Below the pieces are notes generated by a model that was given only the letters and a program-made list of their open reading frames with translations, made no database searches and had not been told where the DNA came from. From Bacteroidales bacterium UBA3143 (lineage in GTDB: Bacteria; Bacteroidota; Bacteroidia; Bacteroidales; Dysgonomonadaceae), in the NCBI GenBank assembly GCA_002364735.1, contig DEZB01000009.1:1-50865 (forward strand): DNA of 50,865 nucleotides, given 5' to 3'. Positions within the stretch are counted from its first letter, which is position 1, and each line of letters starts with the position of its first letter. Positions 18,272-27,128 of this stretch are shown here, in pieces. The position numbers and the translations under genes were made by a program.

Positions 18272-18305
18272 TTTGTGAATTTCTTGATTAGAATGCGTAA
18301 ATTTG
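18272..18305 (+). promoter_or_regulatory. Promoter for mdh
   Basis: TTTG at 18272-18275 and TAAATTTG at 18298-18305 are full matches to the Bacteroidota -33 and -7 elements with a 22-nt spacer. The leader before the mdh ATG is about 50 nt, so mdh need not depend on hppA transcription. Confidence 0.6.
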
Positions 18306-18355
18306 ATGTTGAATTTAGCGACTTATTTTATAACTCTATAAACTAATAAATTATT

Positions 18356-19357
18356 ATGGATTTTTTGACAAACGACAAATTAACAATTGTAGGTGCTGCT
18401 GGAATGATCGGCTCAAACATGGTTCAAACAGCTGCCATGATGCGTTTAACTCCAAACATTTGCCTATACGATCCATTTGCTCTTGGCTTGGAAGGTGTAG
18501 CTGAAGAAATGGCACATTGCGGTTTCGATGGTGTGAACTTCACTTTCACAACTGATGTAAAAGAAGCCTTCACAGGATCTAAATACATGATTTCATCGGG
18601 TGGTGCTCCACGTAAAGAAGGCATGACACGCGAAGACTTATTGAAAGGAAATGCAGAAATAGCTGCTCAATTAGGAAAAGACATCAAATCATATTGTCCT
18701 GAATTGAAACACCTAACTATTATTTTCAATCCTGCAGACATTACTGGGTTAGTTGCACTAATTCATGCTGGTTTAAAGCCTTCGCAAGTTACTACATTAG
18801 CTGCATTAGACAGTACACGTTTGCAAAACGAGTTAGCTAAACACTTTGGTGTTAAACAAAGCGAAGTAACCAACACACGTACTTATGGAGGTCATGGCGA
18901 ACAAATGGCTGTTTTTGCTTCAACTGCAAAAGTTAATGGTAAGCCATTGACAGATCTAATTGGTACACCTGAACTTAGAAACGAAGATTGGGAAGCTCTA
19001 AAATCAAGGGTGAAAAAAGGCGGTGCAAATATCATCAAGTTGCGTGGACGTTCATCATTCCAAAGCCCATCTTATGTATCAGTGGAAATGATGCGTGCTG
19101 CGATGGGTGGCGATGCTTTCAGATGGCCTTCTGGTTGCTACGTAAACGAAGGAGAATTTAAATACATTATGATGGCAATGGAAACTACCATTACTAAAGA
19201 TGGTGTTACTTATGCTCCTGTTGAAGGAACAGAAGAAGAAAAACAAGCATTGAAAGAAAGCTACAATCACTTAGTGAAACTACGTGACGAAGTGATTGAA
19301 ATGGGAATAATACCAGCAACTGATCAATGGCACACTGTAAATGAGAATTTGAAGTAA
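18356..19357 (+). CDS. mdh: Malate dehydrogenase
   Basis: 333 residues of the lactate/malate dehydrogenase superfamily. The dinucleotide-binding loop VGAAGMIGSNM is near residue 12. Other motifs are IFNPADITGL, substrate-site LDSTRLQNELAKHFG and the catalytic histidine in TYGGHGEQMAVFAS. It interconverts malate and oxaloacetate with NAD(H). In anaerobic Bacteroidales this step lies on the reductive branch to succinate and propionate. Codon choice looks more restricted than in its neighbours, which fits high expression. Its own promoter and a strong terminator make it a single-gene unit. Confidence 0.94.
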   Translation: MDFLTNDKLTIVGAAGMIGSNMVQTAAMMRLTPNICLYDPFALGLEGVAEEMAHCGFDGVNFTFTTDVKEAFTGSKYMISSGGAPRKEGMTREDLLKGNAEIAAQLGKDIKSYCPELKHLTIIFNPADITGLVALIHAGLKPSQVTTLAALDSTRLQNELAKHFGVKQSEVTNTRTYGGHGEQMAVFASTAKVNGKPLTDLIGTPELRNEDWEALKSRVKKGGANIIKLRGRSSFQSPSYVSVEMMRAAMGGDAFRWPSGCYVNEGEFKYIMMAMETTITKDGVTYAPVEGTEEEKQALKESYNHLVKLRDEVIEMGIIPATDQWHTVNENLK

Positions 19358-19388
19358 AACGCTTGCTTTAAAATTAATTGAAACAGAT

Positions 19389-19422
19389 AAAAAACCACCT
19401 TTATATTTAAGGTGGTTTTTTT
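19389..19422 (+). terminator. Rho-independent terminator after mdh
   Basis: AAAACCACCTT pairs with AAGGTGGTTTT around a TATATTT loop and runs into seven T. It lies about 30 nt past the mdh stop. Confidence 0.9.
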
Positions 19423-19720
19423 GTGCTTGAATTTTATGATTAAGATGTATATTACTCTATTACAGTCTGTTCTTCCTTAAATCGAAATTCTCTCTCTCTC
19501 TATTTCTTACTAAAAATAATTCAAAAGCTTTTGTTTTCCATTTGTTCAAATTAAGCCTGCTGAACTACTTTTCTTTACTGTGTACCACTTCATGAGAGTA
19601 ATTTGTTCGTTTTATTCATAAGTTCAAATTAAAGAATGTAATTTGGATATGCATTGTATTGAAATTTCTTTTTCTATCTGTGTTTTATTCAAATAAACAA
19701 GATAAACCCTTACGAAAAGA

Positions 19721-19927
19721 CCTCCGTTGAGACCAAAATCCGGATTTTATGACCAGCGGAGACTACAAAAGTGCCTCCATGTACGTGGATGTCGATTTGT
19801 AGGGTAGAAAAGCACCTAAAACGAAAATTATTTGGTTTTGCAGTGTGCAAAAGCTCATTTTTATGACATAAAAAAGGCAATTGAGGCACCGCTGCTTCCC
19901 CAATCGCGATTTTGGTCCCAGCGGAGG
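19721..19927. mobile_element. 207-bp inverted-repeat element E1 (MITE-like or structured RNA)
   Basis: The ends form a 26-bp imperfect inverted repeat with 22 matches. The left end starts CCTCCGTTGAGACCAAAATC and the right end (read in reverse) starts CCTCCGCTGGGACCAAAATC. Inside are CTACAAA/TTTGTAG (19763-19769 with 19796-19802) enclosing CCATGTACGTGG, then TTTTGCAgtgTGCAAAA (19836-19852) and TTTTTATGACATAAAAA (19858-19874). There is no reading frame and no clear target-site duplication. The rest of the 945-bp gap 19358-20302 holds the mdh and trxB terminators and nothing else I recognise. Confidence 0.65.
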
Positions 19928-20223
19928 CAGCTGAGATAACTTTATGTGCTTTTTTATTTTTACAATTGCTACTTAAGAAGGAATTTGTACAATGAATAAC
20001 CTCTGTTGCCTAATCAACTGCAAAACCCCCCTATATTGGCTTTTCGTAGTCTAATGAGTTTAGTAAATGTACGAAAATATTCTATTGTAGCACCCTCAAA
20101 AGGAACATTAATTCATCCATGACTTTCATTCATCTGAAAATAAATGAATTGGATTTAACCACATTGTTCTCTCAAAATGTACTGTCAACTTTATGATTGA
20201 ATTCTCAGATTGAATAGAAACAA

Positions 20224-20253
20224 GAAACCGCTCTTACGATTAAGAACGGTTTC
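20224..20253 (-). terminator. Terminator after trxB
   Basis: GAAACCG-TCTT pairs with AAGA-CGGTTTC with one internal mismatch. On the minus strand it is followed by a T-rich stretch. It lies 50 nt past the trxB stop. Confidence 0.75.
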
Positions 20254-20302
20254 AATTATGTTTCATATTATTTCAAAAAGAAATAGTATGGTTTATTTCT
20301 AT

Positions 20303-21244
20303 TTATAGTCCTTTTTCTGACAGGTATCTTTCAGCATCCATTGCAGCGCGACAACCAGTGCCCGCAGCAGTGACAGCTTGACGATATAGAGAGTCGGCAA
20401 CATCTCCTGAGGCATACACTCCTTCAACGGAGGTGTGCGTGCTTGGATGTTTCGTTTCAATATATCCTACACTGTCCAATTCTAATTGACCTTTAAAGAT
20501 ATCGGTGTTTGGATGATGACCGATTGCTAAAAAGAATCCATCAACTGCAATATCTACTTTTTCTTCGTCTGGTTCGCCCAATCTTTTTACAAGATGAACT
20601 CCTTCAACACCATTTTCTCCAAATAGGCCCAAAGTGTTGTGTTCGAAAAGTATTTCAATTTTTGGATTGTTCATCACACGTTCTTGCATAATTTGCGACG
20701 CTCTTAAGTGATCTTTTCTCACAATCATGTACACCTTTGAAGCCAATCCCGACAAATAGGTTGCTTCTTCACACGCAGTGTCGCCACCACCCACTACTGC
20801 AACGCTCTTATTTCTGTAAAAAAATCCATCACAAGTAGCACATGCCGAAACTCCTTGACCAGCATATTTGGTTTCGTCCGGTATACCCAAGTATTTTGCT
20901 GTCGCACCAGTGCTGATAATTACTGTGTCTGCTTCAATTTCGAATTCGTTGTCGATGGTTACCTTTTTTGGTGAAACCGAAAAGTCTACAGCCGTGGCAC
21001 GACCCATTCTAATGTCGGCTCCGTAACGCTGTGCTTGTTTTTTAAAGTCTTCCATCATTTCCGGACCTGTTATACCCTCTGGATAACCTGGAAAGTTTTC
21101 AACTTCAGTTGTTGTTGTTAACTGACCTCCTGGTTGCATGCCTTCATACAATACAGGTTCTAAATTGGCACGTGAAGCATAAATTGCGGCAGTATAGCCT
21201 GCTGGTCCTGATCCAATAATCAGACATCTTACTTTTTTACTCAT
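20303..21244 (-). CDS. trxB: Thioredoxin-disulfide reductase
   Basis: 313 residues. The FAD-binding GSGPAGYTAAIYASRA is near residue 11, the redox-active CATC is C135-C138, and NADPH-binding VVGGGDTACEEA and C-terminal YASGDVAD are present. It passes electrons from NADPH to thioredoxin in the cytoplasm and is a central thiol reductant, likely feeding the Tpx encoded 5 kb away. It follows the lolA-like gene on the same strand after 138 nt. It has its own -7 box at 21312-21319 and a leader hairpin at 21272-21297. Confidence 0.96.
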   Translation of the reverse strand: MSKKVRCLIIGSGPAGYTAAIYASRANLEPVLYEGMQPGGQLTTTTEVENFPGYPEGITGPEMMEDFKKQAQRYGADIRMGRATAVDFSVSPKKVTIDNEFEIEADTVIISTGATAKYLGIPDETKYAGQGVSACATCDGFFYRNKSVAVVGGGDTACEEATYLSGLASKVYMIVRKDHLRASQIMQERVMNNPKIEILFEHNTLGLFGENGVEGVHLVKRLGEPDEEKVDIAVDGFFLAIGHHPNTDIFKGQLELDSVGYIETKHPSTHTSVEGVYASGDVADSLYRQAVTAAGTGCRAAMDAERYLSEKGL

Positions 21245-21271
21245 AGTTGAAGTGATATATGTTACAAAGTA

Positions 21272-21297
21272 CTTCTCAATTTTATTGAAAAGAGAAG
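21272..21297 (-). promoter_or_regulatory. Leader hairpin of trxB
   Basis: CTTCTC (21272-21277) pairs with GAGAAG (21292-21297), with TTTT/AAAA pairing inside. It lies in the trxB leader, between the -7 box and the start codon. It could affect translation or mRNA stability; no known riboswitch is recognised. Confidence 0.35.
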
Positions 21298-21311
21298 ATT
21301 GTTATTTTCTA

Positions 21312-21319
21312 CAAAGATA
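21312..21319 (-). promoter_or_regulatory. -7 promoter box for trxB
   Basis: The minus strand reads TATCTTTG, a full match to TAnnTTTG, about 67 nt upstream of the trxB ATG. A -33 TTTG is not exact. Confidence 0.5.
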
Positions 21320-21382
21320 CATTGAAAAATTAGATTAGAAAAACACTATAATTATTATCTATGTGTAAGTTGATTGTGTTGA

Positions 21383-22036
21383 TTAACGCAAATCAATTAC
21401 TTCAACTTTTGGGTGATTAATTTTGTTGAAAGTAAATAAATCGTTGGGATAGTTCTCGTTGATATTAAATTCTGAAATAGTGAGCTTGTTGCGAAGACCG
21501 TTTTTTAAAGTGAATTTTACTTCTGCCACAATGTTTGTCTTCTTGTTGATTGCAATGGAAATTGTCTTCAAATCTTGTGATTTATCTGTGGGCGTCATTT
21601 CTATTTCAACAACTTCTTGTCCATTAATGGTTTTATTTACTGGTTCTATCAAAAGATATCCGCTCTTGTACATATTTAGAAGCGCCAATGGGCTAATAAT
21701 TGACAACTCATCTGTGCTTGGTGTGCTAATGTTTACCTCATTAGCATCATTCAATAGCACCCATTGTGTTTTACCATCAAACCATGTAGTGGCGTAAGGT
21801 AAATTCAATTTAAACTTATTCCCTTTTACAAATGCAGTAATAGGTTGAGGTTCATATTTTGTTCCGTCAGCATCTATGGTGTTCATTGTAAATACGAGTT
21901 TTATACCTTCCGATTTTTCATATTCTTGATTGGCTTGGTCTAATATAGACTTAGATTTTTCAGAGCTTTGCGCATTTGAAAAAGAAAAGAAAAGTAATGC
22001 AGCAATAACAACCATAAATTTACGCATAATAATCAT
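21383..22036 (-). CDS. LolA-like outer-membrane lipoprotein carrier protein
   Basis: 217 residues from the ATG at 22036; the ATG at 22027 (MRKFMVVIAALLFF) is equally possible. A signal peptide ends near SFSNAQ. The mature part has the LolA-type incomplete beta-barrel pattern, with EGIKLVFTMNTI, TTWFDGKTQWVLLNDANEV and a C-terminal DLFTFNKINHPKVEVIDLR. LolA carries lipoproteins across the periplasm to the outer membrane. It sits just downstream of ftsK, an arrangement common in Bacteroidota. A longer frame opens with TTG at 22066 but puts extra polar residues before the signal peptide. Confidence 0.82.
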   Translation of the reverse strand: MIIMRKFMVVIAALLFFSFSNAQSSEKSKSILDQANQEYEKSEGIKLVFTMNTIDADGTKYEPQPITAFVKGNKFKLNLPYATTWFDGKTQWVLLNDANEVNISTPSTDELSIISPLALLNMYKSGYLLIEPVNKTINGQEVVEIEMTPTDKSQDLKTISIAINKKTNIVAEVKFTLKNGLRNKLTISEFNINENYPNDLFTFNKINHPKVEVIDLR

Positions 22037-22153
22037 TGTTTTGGTTTCAGTAGTTCTGACAGACAACCGAAAAGAAGGTTTAACACAAGAGTAAGCAAGC
22101 TGGTTTTATAAAGTTGTATGGACTATGAGGCCACAGTGTTATGGGAATAATGT

Positions 22154-24670
22154 TTAATCTAACGTGTTTAGTATTTTCTCTAACGAATATTCATCTGCAA
22201 TATACACCTCTCTTGGTTTGCTGCCTTGTGCTGGGCCAACTATTCCAGATGCTTCCAAAGTATCCATTATTCGTCCTGCTCTGTTATAACCAATAGAGAA
22301 TTTACGTTGAATGAGCGATGTCGATCCTTGTTGGTGAACCACAATCAGCCTGGCGGCCTCCTCAAACAGAGCGTCGCGTTCGTTCATATCTACTGCACCC
22401 GTCGCTTTATCAGTTTCACCTACAACATACTCAGGGAGATGAAATGCAGTTTCATAACCTCTTTGTTTACCAATATATTGAGCAATACCCTCCACTTCAG
22501 GAGTATCAACAAATGCACATTGAACCCTCACTAAGTCACTTCCTTGCGAAAACAACATGTCGCCTCTACCAATCAATTGATTTGCTCCACTCATATCCAA
22601 TATAGTTCGAGAGTCAATTTGTGAGGTAACCCTAAAGGCCATTCGAGCTGGAAAGTTAGCTTTAATTGTTCCAGTGATGATATTAGTAGTAGGGCGTTGT
22701 GTAGCTATTACCATGTGCATTCCTACTGCACGGGCTTTTTGTGCTATACGTGCAATGGGCATTTCTATTTCTTTTCCCGCAGTCATTATAAGGTCGCCAA
22801 ACTCATCAATAACAACCACAATATATGGAAGAAAACGGTGTCCTTTGTTAGGATTCAAGCGACGTTTGGTGAACTTATCGTTGTATTCTTTTATGTTTCT
22901 CACTTTGGCTTTCATAAGCAACTCATACCTATCGTCCATCTCTTTAGTTAGTGAGTTTAGGGTTTGAGTCACTTTTGTTACATCTGTTATAATAGCTTTT
23001 TCAGAATCGGGTAGTTTAGCCAAGTAATGTTTCTCAATAGTTGAATAGATATTGAACTCCACCATCTTTGGGTCGATTAACACCATTTTCATCTCAGCGG
23101 GATGTTTCTTGTAAAGCAGTGATGTGATGATAGCGTTTAGTCCAACTGATTTCCCCTGACCAGTTGCACCAGCCACTAAAAGATGAGGCATCTTGCACAA
23201 GTCGAACATAAAAATCTCGTTGGTAATGGTGCGACCCAGTGCTACAGGCAAATCATAATTGCATTCTTGAAAACGTTTTGAATTGATTACAGATTGCATC
23301 GAAACAATTTGAGGGTCTTTGTTGGGAACTTCAATGCCAATAGTCCCTTTGCCAGGCATAGGAGCAATGATGCGTATTCCAAGAGCCGAAAGGCTTAGTG
23401 CAATATCGTCTTCAAGGTTTCTGATACGAGAAATGCGTACTCCTGCTTCTGGTATAATCTCATAAAGCGTTAGGGTAGGGCCCACTGTAGCTTTTATAGA
23501 TGTAATCTCAATGCCATAGTTTTTGAGAGTTGTAATGATCTTGTCTTTGTTCTCTCGCTGCTCCGCCATGTCCACTTCTTTGTTGCCAACATTATATATC
23601 TTCAACAAATCCATTGAAGGGAAAGCAAAAGACGAAAGGTCTTTCTTTGGATCGTAGTCTTCCAAAACTTCGCCTGTTTCCTCATCTATGACCTCTTTTT
23701 CTTCTTCGCTTTCAGCTGAAGGTTGAAGTTCAGGATGAGTTGTATCTGATGGAGCTACTGCATCCATTTCGTCTGCCTTTGGCACAATAACTTCAAAATC
23801 TTTACTCTTATTCGAAGCATTACTTTTAGGAGTAGACTGAGGAGTTTCATGAATGTTTTCTATATTCTCATCCTCAAGAGCATCTTCATTGTGTTTTTTA
23901 GAAAAAAGAAAGTTGAGTGATTTTTTAAGTATACCAGGTTTTTTAGGTGCTGGTTCTTCGTTCATGTCTATGTAGGATTTGCTTTCCTCTTGTTCTTCAT
24001 GATCTTCAGTTCCATTGTTATTCATTCGCTGTATACCTTTGCTAATGGTGCTCTGAATTTTAAACATAGATGATTTTTTGTACATTACCACCAATATAAT
24101 CGCAAACAAAATAATGAGAAGAATTATGCCAGGCCATCCAATACTGTTTTCGAGAATAGATTCTATTGTATTTCCATGCACGCCACCCCAATTTATAAAA
24201 CTGGTAGGAAAAAGTTTACCTAATATAAACGAACTGGTGATTGATCCAAAGATAATGATGAGCGAAATAAAGATAAAAGATTTTGTAAGAGATCCTTGCC
24301 AAACTTTCATCCAGCGTAAACCAAAAAGTGTAATAAATAACGGAATTAATAGAGAGAAAATACCGAACCAATCATTTATGAGTGCTTGTGCTATAAATGC
24401 TCCACCAGCCCCCGTCCAATTATCAACTCCTAACGTTTTGTCGTTTACAATTTCAAAGAAGGTTTTATTATCCACCTTACTTTGATCGGCTCCTCCAGTG
24501 AAGAAAAAAGAAATGATGCTTAAGAAAATAAATAATCCAATAAATGCAGTAACAACACCAACTAAAAAATGAGTGCGTTCGCTCTTGAAAAAGTTAACCA
24601 GGGACGTTGTCTTAGTTTTTTTCCTACTTGTAACACTTCGTTTTTTTATTATCCTTTTCTTTTTTGCCAT
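22154..24670 (-). CDS. ftsK: DNA translocase FtsK/SpoIIIE
   Basis: 838 residues. A lysine/arginine-rich start is followed by four or five membrane helices to about residue 200. An acidic linker spans about 210-340. The motor domain has Walker A GATGQGKSVG near residue 500 and Walker B VVVIDEFGDL. A C-terminal winged-helix gamma domain has RKFSIGYNRAGRIMDTLE, which reads KOPS-like DNA polarity sequences. The protein anchors at the division septum and pumps the chromosome termini, activating XerCD. It begins the ftsK-lolA-like-trxB cluster and has a candidate -7 box at 24744-24751. Confidence 0.97.
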   Translation of the reverse strand: MAKKKRIIKKRSVTSRKKTKTTSLVNFFKSERTHFLVGVVTAFIGLFIFLSIISFFFTGGADQSKVDNKTFFEIVNDKTLGVDNWTGAGGAFIAQALINDWFGIFSLLIPLFITLFGLRWMKVWQGSLTKSFIFISLIIIFGSITSSFILGKLFPTSFINWGGVHGNTIESILENSIGWPGIILLIILFAIILVVMYKKSSMFKIQSTISKGIQRMNNNGTEDHEEQEESKSYIDMNEEPAPKKPGILKKSLNFLFSKKHNEDALEDENIENIHETPQSTPKSNASNKSKDFEVIVPKADEMDAVAPSDTTHPELQPSAESEEEKEVIDEETGEVLEDYDPKKDLSSFAFPSMDLLKIYNVGNKEVDMAEQRENKDKIITTLKNYGIEITSIKATVGPTLTLYEIIPEAGVRISRIRNLEDDIALSLSALGIRIIAPMPGKGTIGIEVPNKDPQIVSMQSVINSKRFQECNYDLPVALGRTITNEIFMFDLCKMPHLLVAGATGQGKSVGLNAIITSLLYKKHPAEMKMVLIDPKMVEFNIYSTIEKHYLAKLPDSEKAIITDVTKVTQTLNSLTKEMDDRYELLMKAKVRNIKEYNDKFTKRRLNPNKGHRFLPYIVVVIDEFGDLIMTAGKEIEMPIARIAQKARAVGMHMVIATQRPTTNIITGTIKANFPARMAFRVTSQIDSRTILDMSGANQLIGRGDMLFSQGSDLVRVQCAFVDTPEVEGIAQYIGKQRGYETAFHLPEYVVGETDKATGAVDMNERDALFEEAARLIVVHQQGSTSLIQRKFSIGYNRAGRIMDTLEASGIVGPAQGSKPREVYIADEYSLEKILNTLD

Positions 24671-24743
24671 GATTGTAATGCTTCAAATTAAAAGAAACAT
24701 CTTTTTATTTCGCTATGTAATTTTTTATTCGTCTATTATAATA

Positions 24744-24751
24744 CAAAAATA
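24744..24751 (-). promoter_or_regulatory. -7 promoter box for ftsK
   Basis: The minus strand reads TATTTTTG, matching TAnnTTTG, about 74 nt upstream of the ftsK ATG. No exact -33 TTTG. Confidence 0.4.
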
Positions 24752-24800
24752 GGAAAAAGAGTGTTAGTAATTAATGTTTTGTCAATCCTTTTTAAAAAAC

Positions 24801-24840
24801 AACCAGAATCACTGCATATAACTATACAATGATTCTGGTT
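24801..24840 (-). terminator. Terminator after the small two-helix membrane protein
   Basis: AACCAGAATCA (24801-24811) pairs perfectly with TGATTCTGGTT (24830-24840). On the minus strand it is followed by GTTTTTT. It separates the small gene at 24877 from ftsK. Confidence 0.85.
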
Positions 24841-24876
24841 AATGTTTAGAATAAAAAAAGAATACGCGAAATAAGT

Positions 24877-25095
24877 CTATTTTTTTTGTTTACCCACTAA
24901 GTATATTCCTCCTGCTAATGCTACAATTCCTAAACCTAATTGAATAAATCCGGCTTCTTTACTTCCTTTATCTTCTGCCCGCAGTTCAATGCCAAGAACC
25001 TTTACAGCATTAGAACTTTCTTGAATTTGAGTAACGCCCAAATATCCAAGAATTAACGCTACAACTATAAGTATAATTCCGATTGCACTTTTCAT
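24877..25095 (-). CDS. Small two-helix membrane protein
   Basis: 72 residues with two hydrophobic segments, MKSAIGIILIVVALILGYLG (1-20) and LGLGIVALAGGIYLVG (about 53-68). A polar loop of about 30 residues joins them and the protein ends in KQKK. The layout is like the short DUF3185-type proteins, but I do not recognise the family with certainty. It is credible as a gene because it has a sound ATG, lies 52 nt after yihY on the same strand, and is followed by a canonical terminator. Its function is unknown. Co-transcription with yihY suggests an envelope role. Confidence 0.75.
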   Translation of the reverse strand: MKSAIGIILIVVALILGYLGVTQIQESSNAVKVLGIELRAEDKGSKEAGFIQLGLGIVALAGGIYLVGKQKK

Positions 25096-25147
25096 ACTGT
25101 TTTAATTTTAAAATGTTTATAAATGAATTTAATTTCTATTTTTTATT

Positions 25148-26128
25148 TTATTTTTCGTCTGATGATTTATCTATTACTTGTTTTTTTTTATCACTCAAAG
25201 GTTTATCCTCATGCACTTCTATTGTACGAGTAGAAACTGCATATTCATCTGGATAAATTTTACCCCCTAATTCATCTGCCCATGCTTTTGTAAATTCAGC
25301 ACCAATGTATACAATTGTTGCTGAGTAGTACACCCAAACTAACAGAAGTAAAATAGAAGCTGCAGCTCCATATAGCGTTACAATTTTACTGCCACTCAAG
25401 TAAATCGAAATGGCATATTGACCAACTAAGAACAATATTGTAGTTACAAAAGCACCAATAGCGACATCTCTAAACTTAATCTTTGCATCGGGAAGCATTT
25501 TAAAGATTAGCAAGAACACGATGGAGGTAAAAACAATATTTATTATAATACCAATAACTTGAAAAACAAATACAGTTACATCTGGAAAGTATGCCATGAG
25601 CTTAACGTTTAGAAGTCCAACTAAAGAACTCACGCTCATAGTAACAAGAAGTATAAAACCTAATGCTATGATTACAGAAAATGATAACAACCTGTTTTTA
25701 ATAAGTTTGAGCCAGCTCTTTTTTGGCTTTGGTTTGATTCCCCAAATCGTATTGAGCGATTCTTGTATAGAAGCAAATATAGTTGTAGCGCTGAATAGTA
25801 TTACTGCTATGCCAATTATTGTAGTCATTGTAGAGGTATCTGCTATCTGTGCATTATGTACAACATCTTGTAGCACCTTTGCAACATCGCTACCAAGGAA
25901 GTAGCCTAATTCTCCAAAAAGTTTTCCTTCAACATCTTGTGCAAAGAATGCTCCAATATTGATAATTACTAAGATGAATGGCGCAAATGAGAATATTGTT
26001 ACGTAGGATAATGCAGCACTTAACCGAGTTACTTTATCATCAGAAAAACCTTGAACAGTTTTCTTAAGAATGGTCCATAAAGATTTGAACGTAATTTTCG
26101 TTTTATTTTTAGAGAGGTCTTTATTCAT
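25148..26128 (-). CDS. YihY/virulence factor BrkB family membrane protein
   Basis: 326 residues with about six membrane helices. The family signatures are LSAALSYVTIFSFAPFIL at the start, FSATTIFASIQESLNTIWG in the middle and LYGAAASILLLLVWVYYSATIVYIGAEFT near the end. A charged cytoplasmic tail of about 45 residues follows. The family was once annotated as ribonuclease BN, which is now considered wrong; its real role is unknown. It heads a two-gene unit with the small membrane protein. Confidence 0.93.
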   Translation of the reverse strand: MNKDLSKNKTKITFKSLWTILKKTVQGFSDDKVTRLSAALSYVTIFSFAPFILVIINIGAFFAQDVEGKLFGELGYFLGSDVAKVLQDVVHNAQIADTSTMTTIIGIAVILFSATTIFASIQESLNTIWGIKPKPKKSWLKLIKNRLLSFSVIIALGFILLVTMSVSSLVGLLNVKLMAYFPDVTVFVFQVIGIIINIVFTSIVFLLIFKMLPDAKIKFRDVAIGAFVTTILFLVGQYAISIYLSGSKIVTLYGAAASILLLLVWVYYSATIVYIGAEFTKAWADELGGKIYPDEYAVSTRTIEVHEDKPLSDKKKQVIDKSSDEK

Positions 26129-26210
26129 AAAAATAGAGATAAGTTTTTGAAGCTAATTATTATAACATTTATAAATAGAATTTGTTTTTAAACGAACTAT
26201 AGTAACCCTT

Positions 26211-26335
26211 TAAAAACCTTCTCAGGGAGTAAATGGAACATATTTTCTCCATGAAAATCAATTCGGGATTGAAGAGGAACATGTTTTTCAAGGAAATTAC
26301 CCTCAAATAGATATTGGAACGTATTTTAATCTTAT
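26211..26335. repeat. Degenerate 41-bp repeats of the array B family (about three units)
   Basis: CTCAGGGAGTAAATGGAAC at 26221 is nearly identical to the array B unit at 48.3-48.6 kb (the unit at 48591 also reads GGGAGTAAATGGAAC). It is followed 40-41 bp later by a decayed unit (TTCGGGATTG, then AGAGGAAC, about 26262) and a third (CTCAAATAG, then TTGGAACG, about 26302). The rest of the 381-bp gap 26129-26509 holds only the tpx terminator. Confidence 0.75.
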
Positions 26336-26450
26336 CAAATCTTTACGTTGCGAATAAAAAGTATTATAGAGTCTAACAACAATGGAATAAATGGTTCGGA
26401 AAATGGAGGTATATTTCACTTTCGCAATTAATTACCACATTATAAAAAGC

Positions 26451-26483
26451 AAAAAGCCCGCGAATCACTTCGCAGACTTTTTT
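26451..26483 (-). terminator. Terminator after tpx
   Basis: AAAAAG and GCGAA pair with TTCGC and CTTTTT around a four-base loop, with a three-base internal bulge. On the minus strand the stem is followed by TTTTTGCTTTTT. It lies 27 nt past the tpx stop. Confidence 0.8.
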
Positions 26484-26509
26484 AGTTAACACAATCTTCA
26501 TGAAACAAA

Positions 26510-27010
26510 CTACACTATCGAGTCGATTGCAGAATTATAGTCTGGTTCTTCAGTAATTTCTGGAACCAGTTGGTTATAACTTACTTTCCCTTCAGGGTTG
26601 ACAATAATTACAGCACGAGCTGTTAAGCCTTTCATTGGTCCATCGACCAACAACACACCATAATCTTTTGCAAATGAATCATTCCTGAAAACGGAAAGAG
26701 CAGTTGTATTTTTTATACCTTCGTGACTACAGAAACGATTAGATGCGAATGGTAAGTCGGATGAAATTCCTAATACTACTGTATTATCTAAAGATCCAGC
26801 TTTTTCATTGAAATTTCTAACTGATTTTGCACATACATCTGTGTCAAGACTTGGAAATATATTTAGAATTACGTTTTTACCTTTAAAATCGGATAGCTTT
26901 ACTTCTGAAAGATTTCCATCAACTAATGTGAAATCGGGAGCTGTGTCACCAACTTTAGGTAATGATCCACTTGTATTAACTGGAGATCCTTTAAATGCTA
27001 TTTTTGTCAT
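26510..27010 (-). CDS. tpx: Thiol peroxidase Tpx
   Basis: 166 residues of atypical 2-Cys peroxiredoxin. The peroxidatic cysteine is C60 in FPSLDTDVCAKS, and the resolving cysteine is C94 in NRFCSHEG. It reduces hydroperoxides using thioredoxin, so the nearby trxB provides the reducing side of the same chain. It is transcribed in the same direction as uvrA upstream, 118 nt apart, and ends at a good terminator. No OxyR-like site was recognised. Confidence 0.95.
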   Translation of the reverse strand: MTKIAFKGSPVNTSGSLPKVGDTAPDFTLVDGNLSEVKLSDFKGKNVILNIFPSLDTDVCAKSVRNFNEKAGSLDNTVVLGISSDLPFASNRFCSHEGIKNTTALSVFRNDSFAKDYGVLLVDGPMKGLTARAVIIVNPEGKVSYNQLVPEITEEPDYNSAIDSIV

Positions 27011-27128
27011 ATTATTTATATTTATTCTTTATAGGTTCATTCAACTACATAAACGCATTATTCATCTGTTTGTTCATAACACTTTGTTGTTTAACAGTTA
27101 AAAAACTCATTAATTTACGAAGGATGCA

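Noticed and set aside
19358..20302. tRNA or other known structured RNA in the large gaps
   Set aside because: No cloverleaf with a T-loop GTTCRA and acceptor pairing, and no known riboswitch core, was found in this gap or in 13016-13765, 38825-40153 and 48073-49111.
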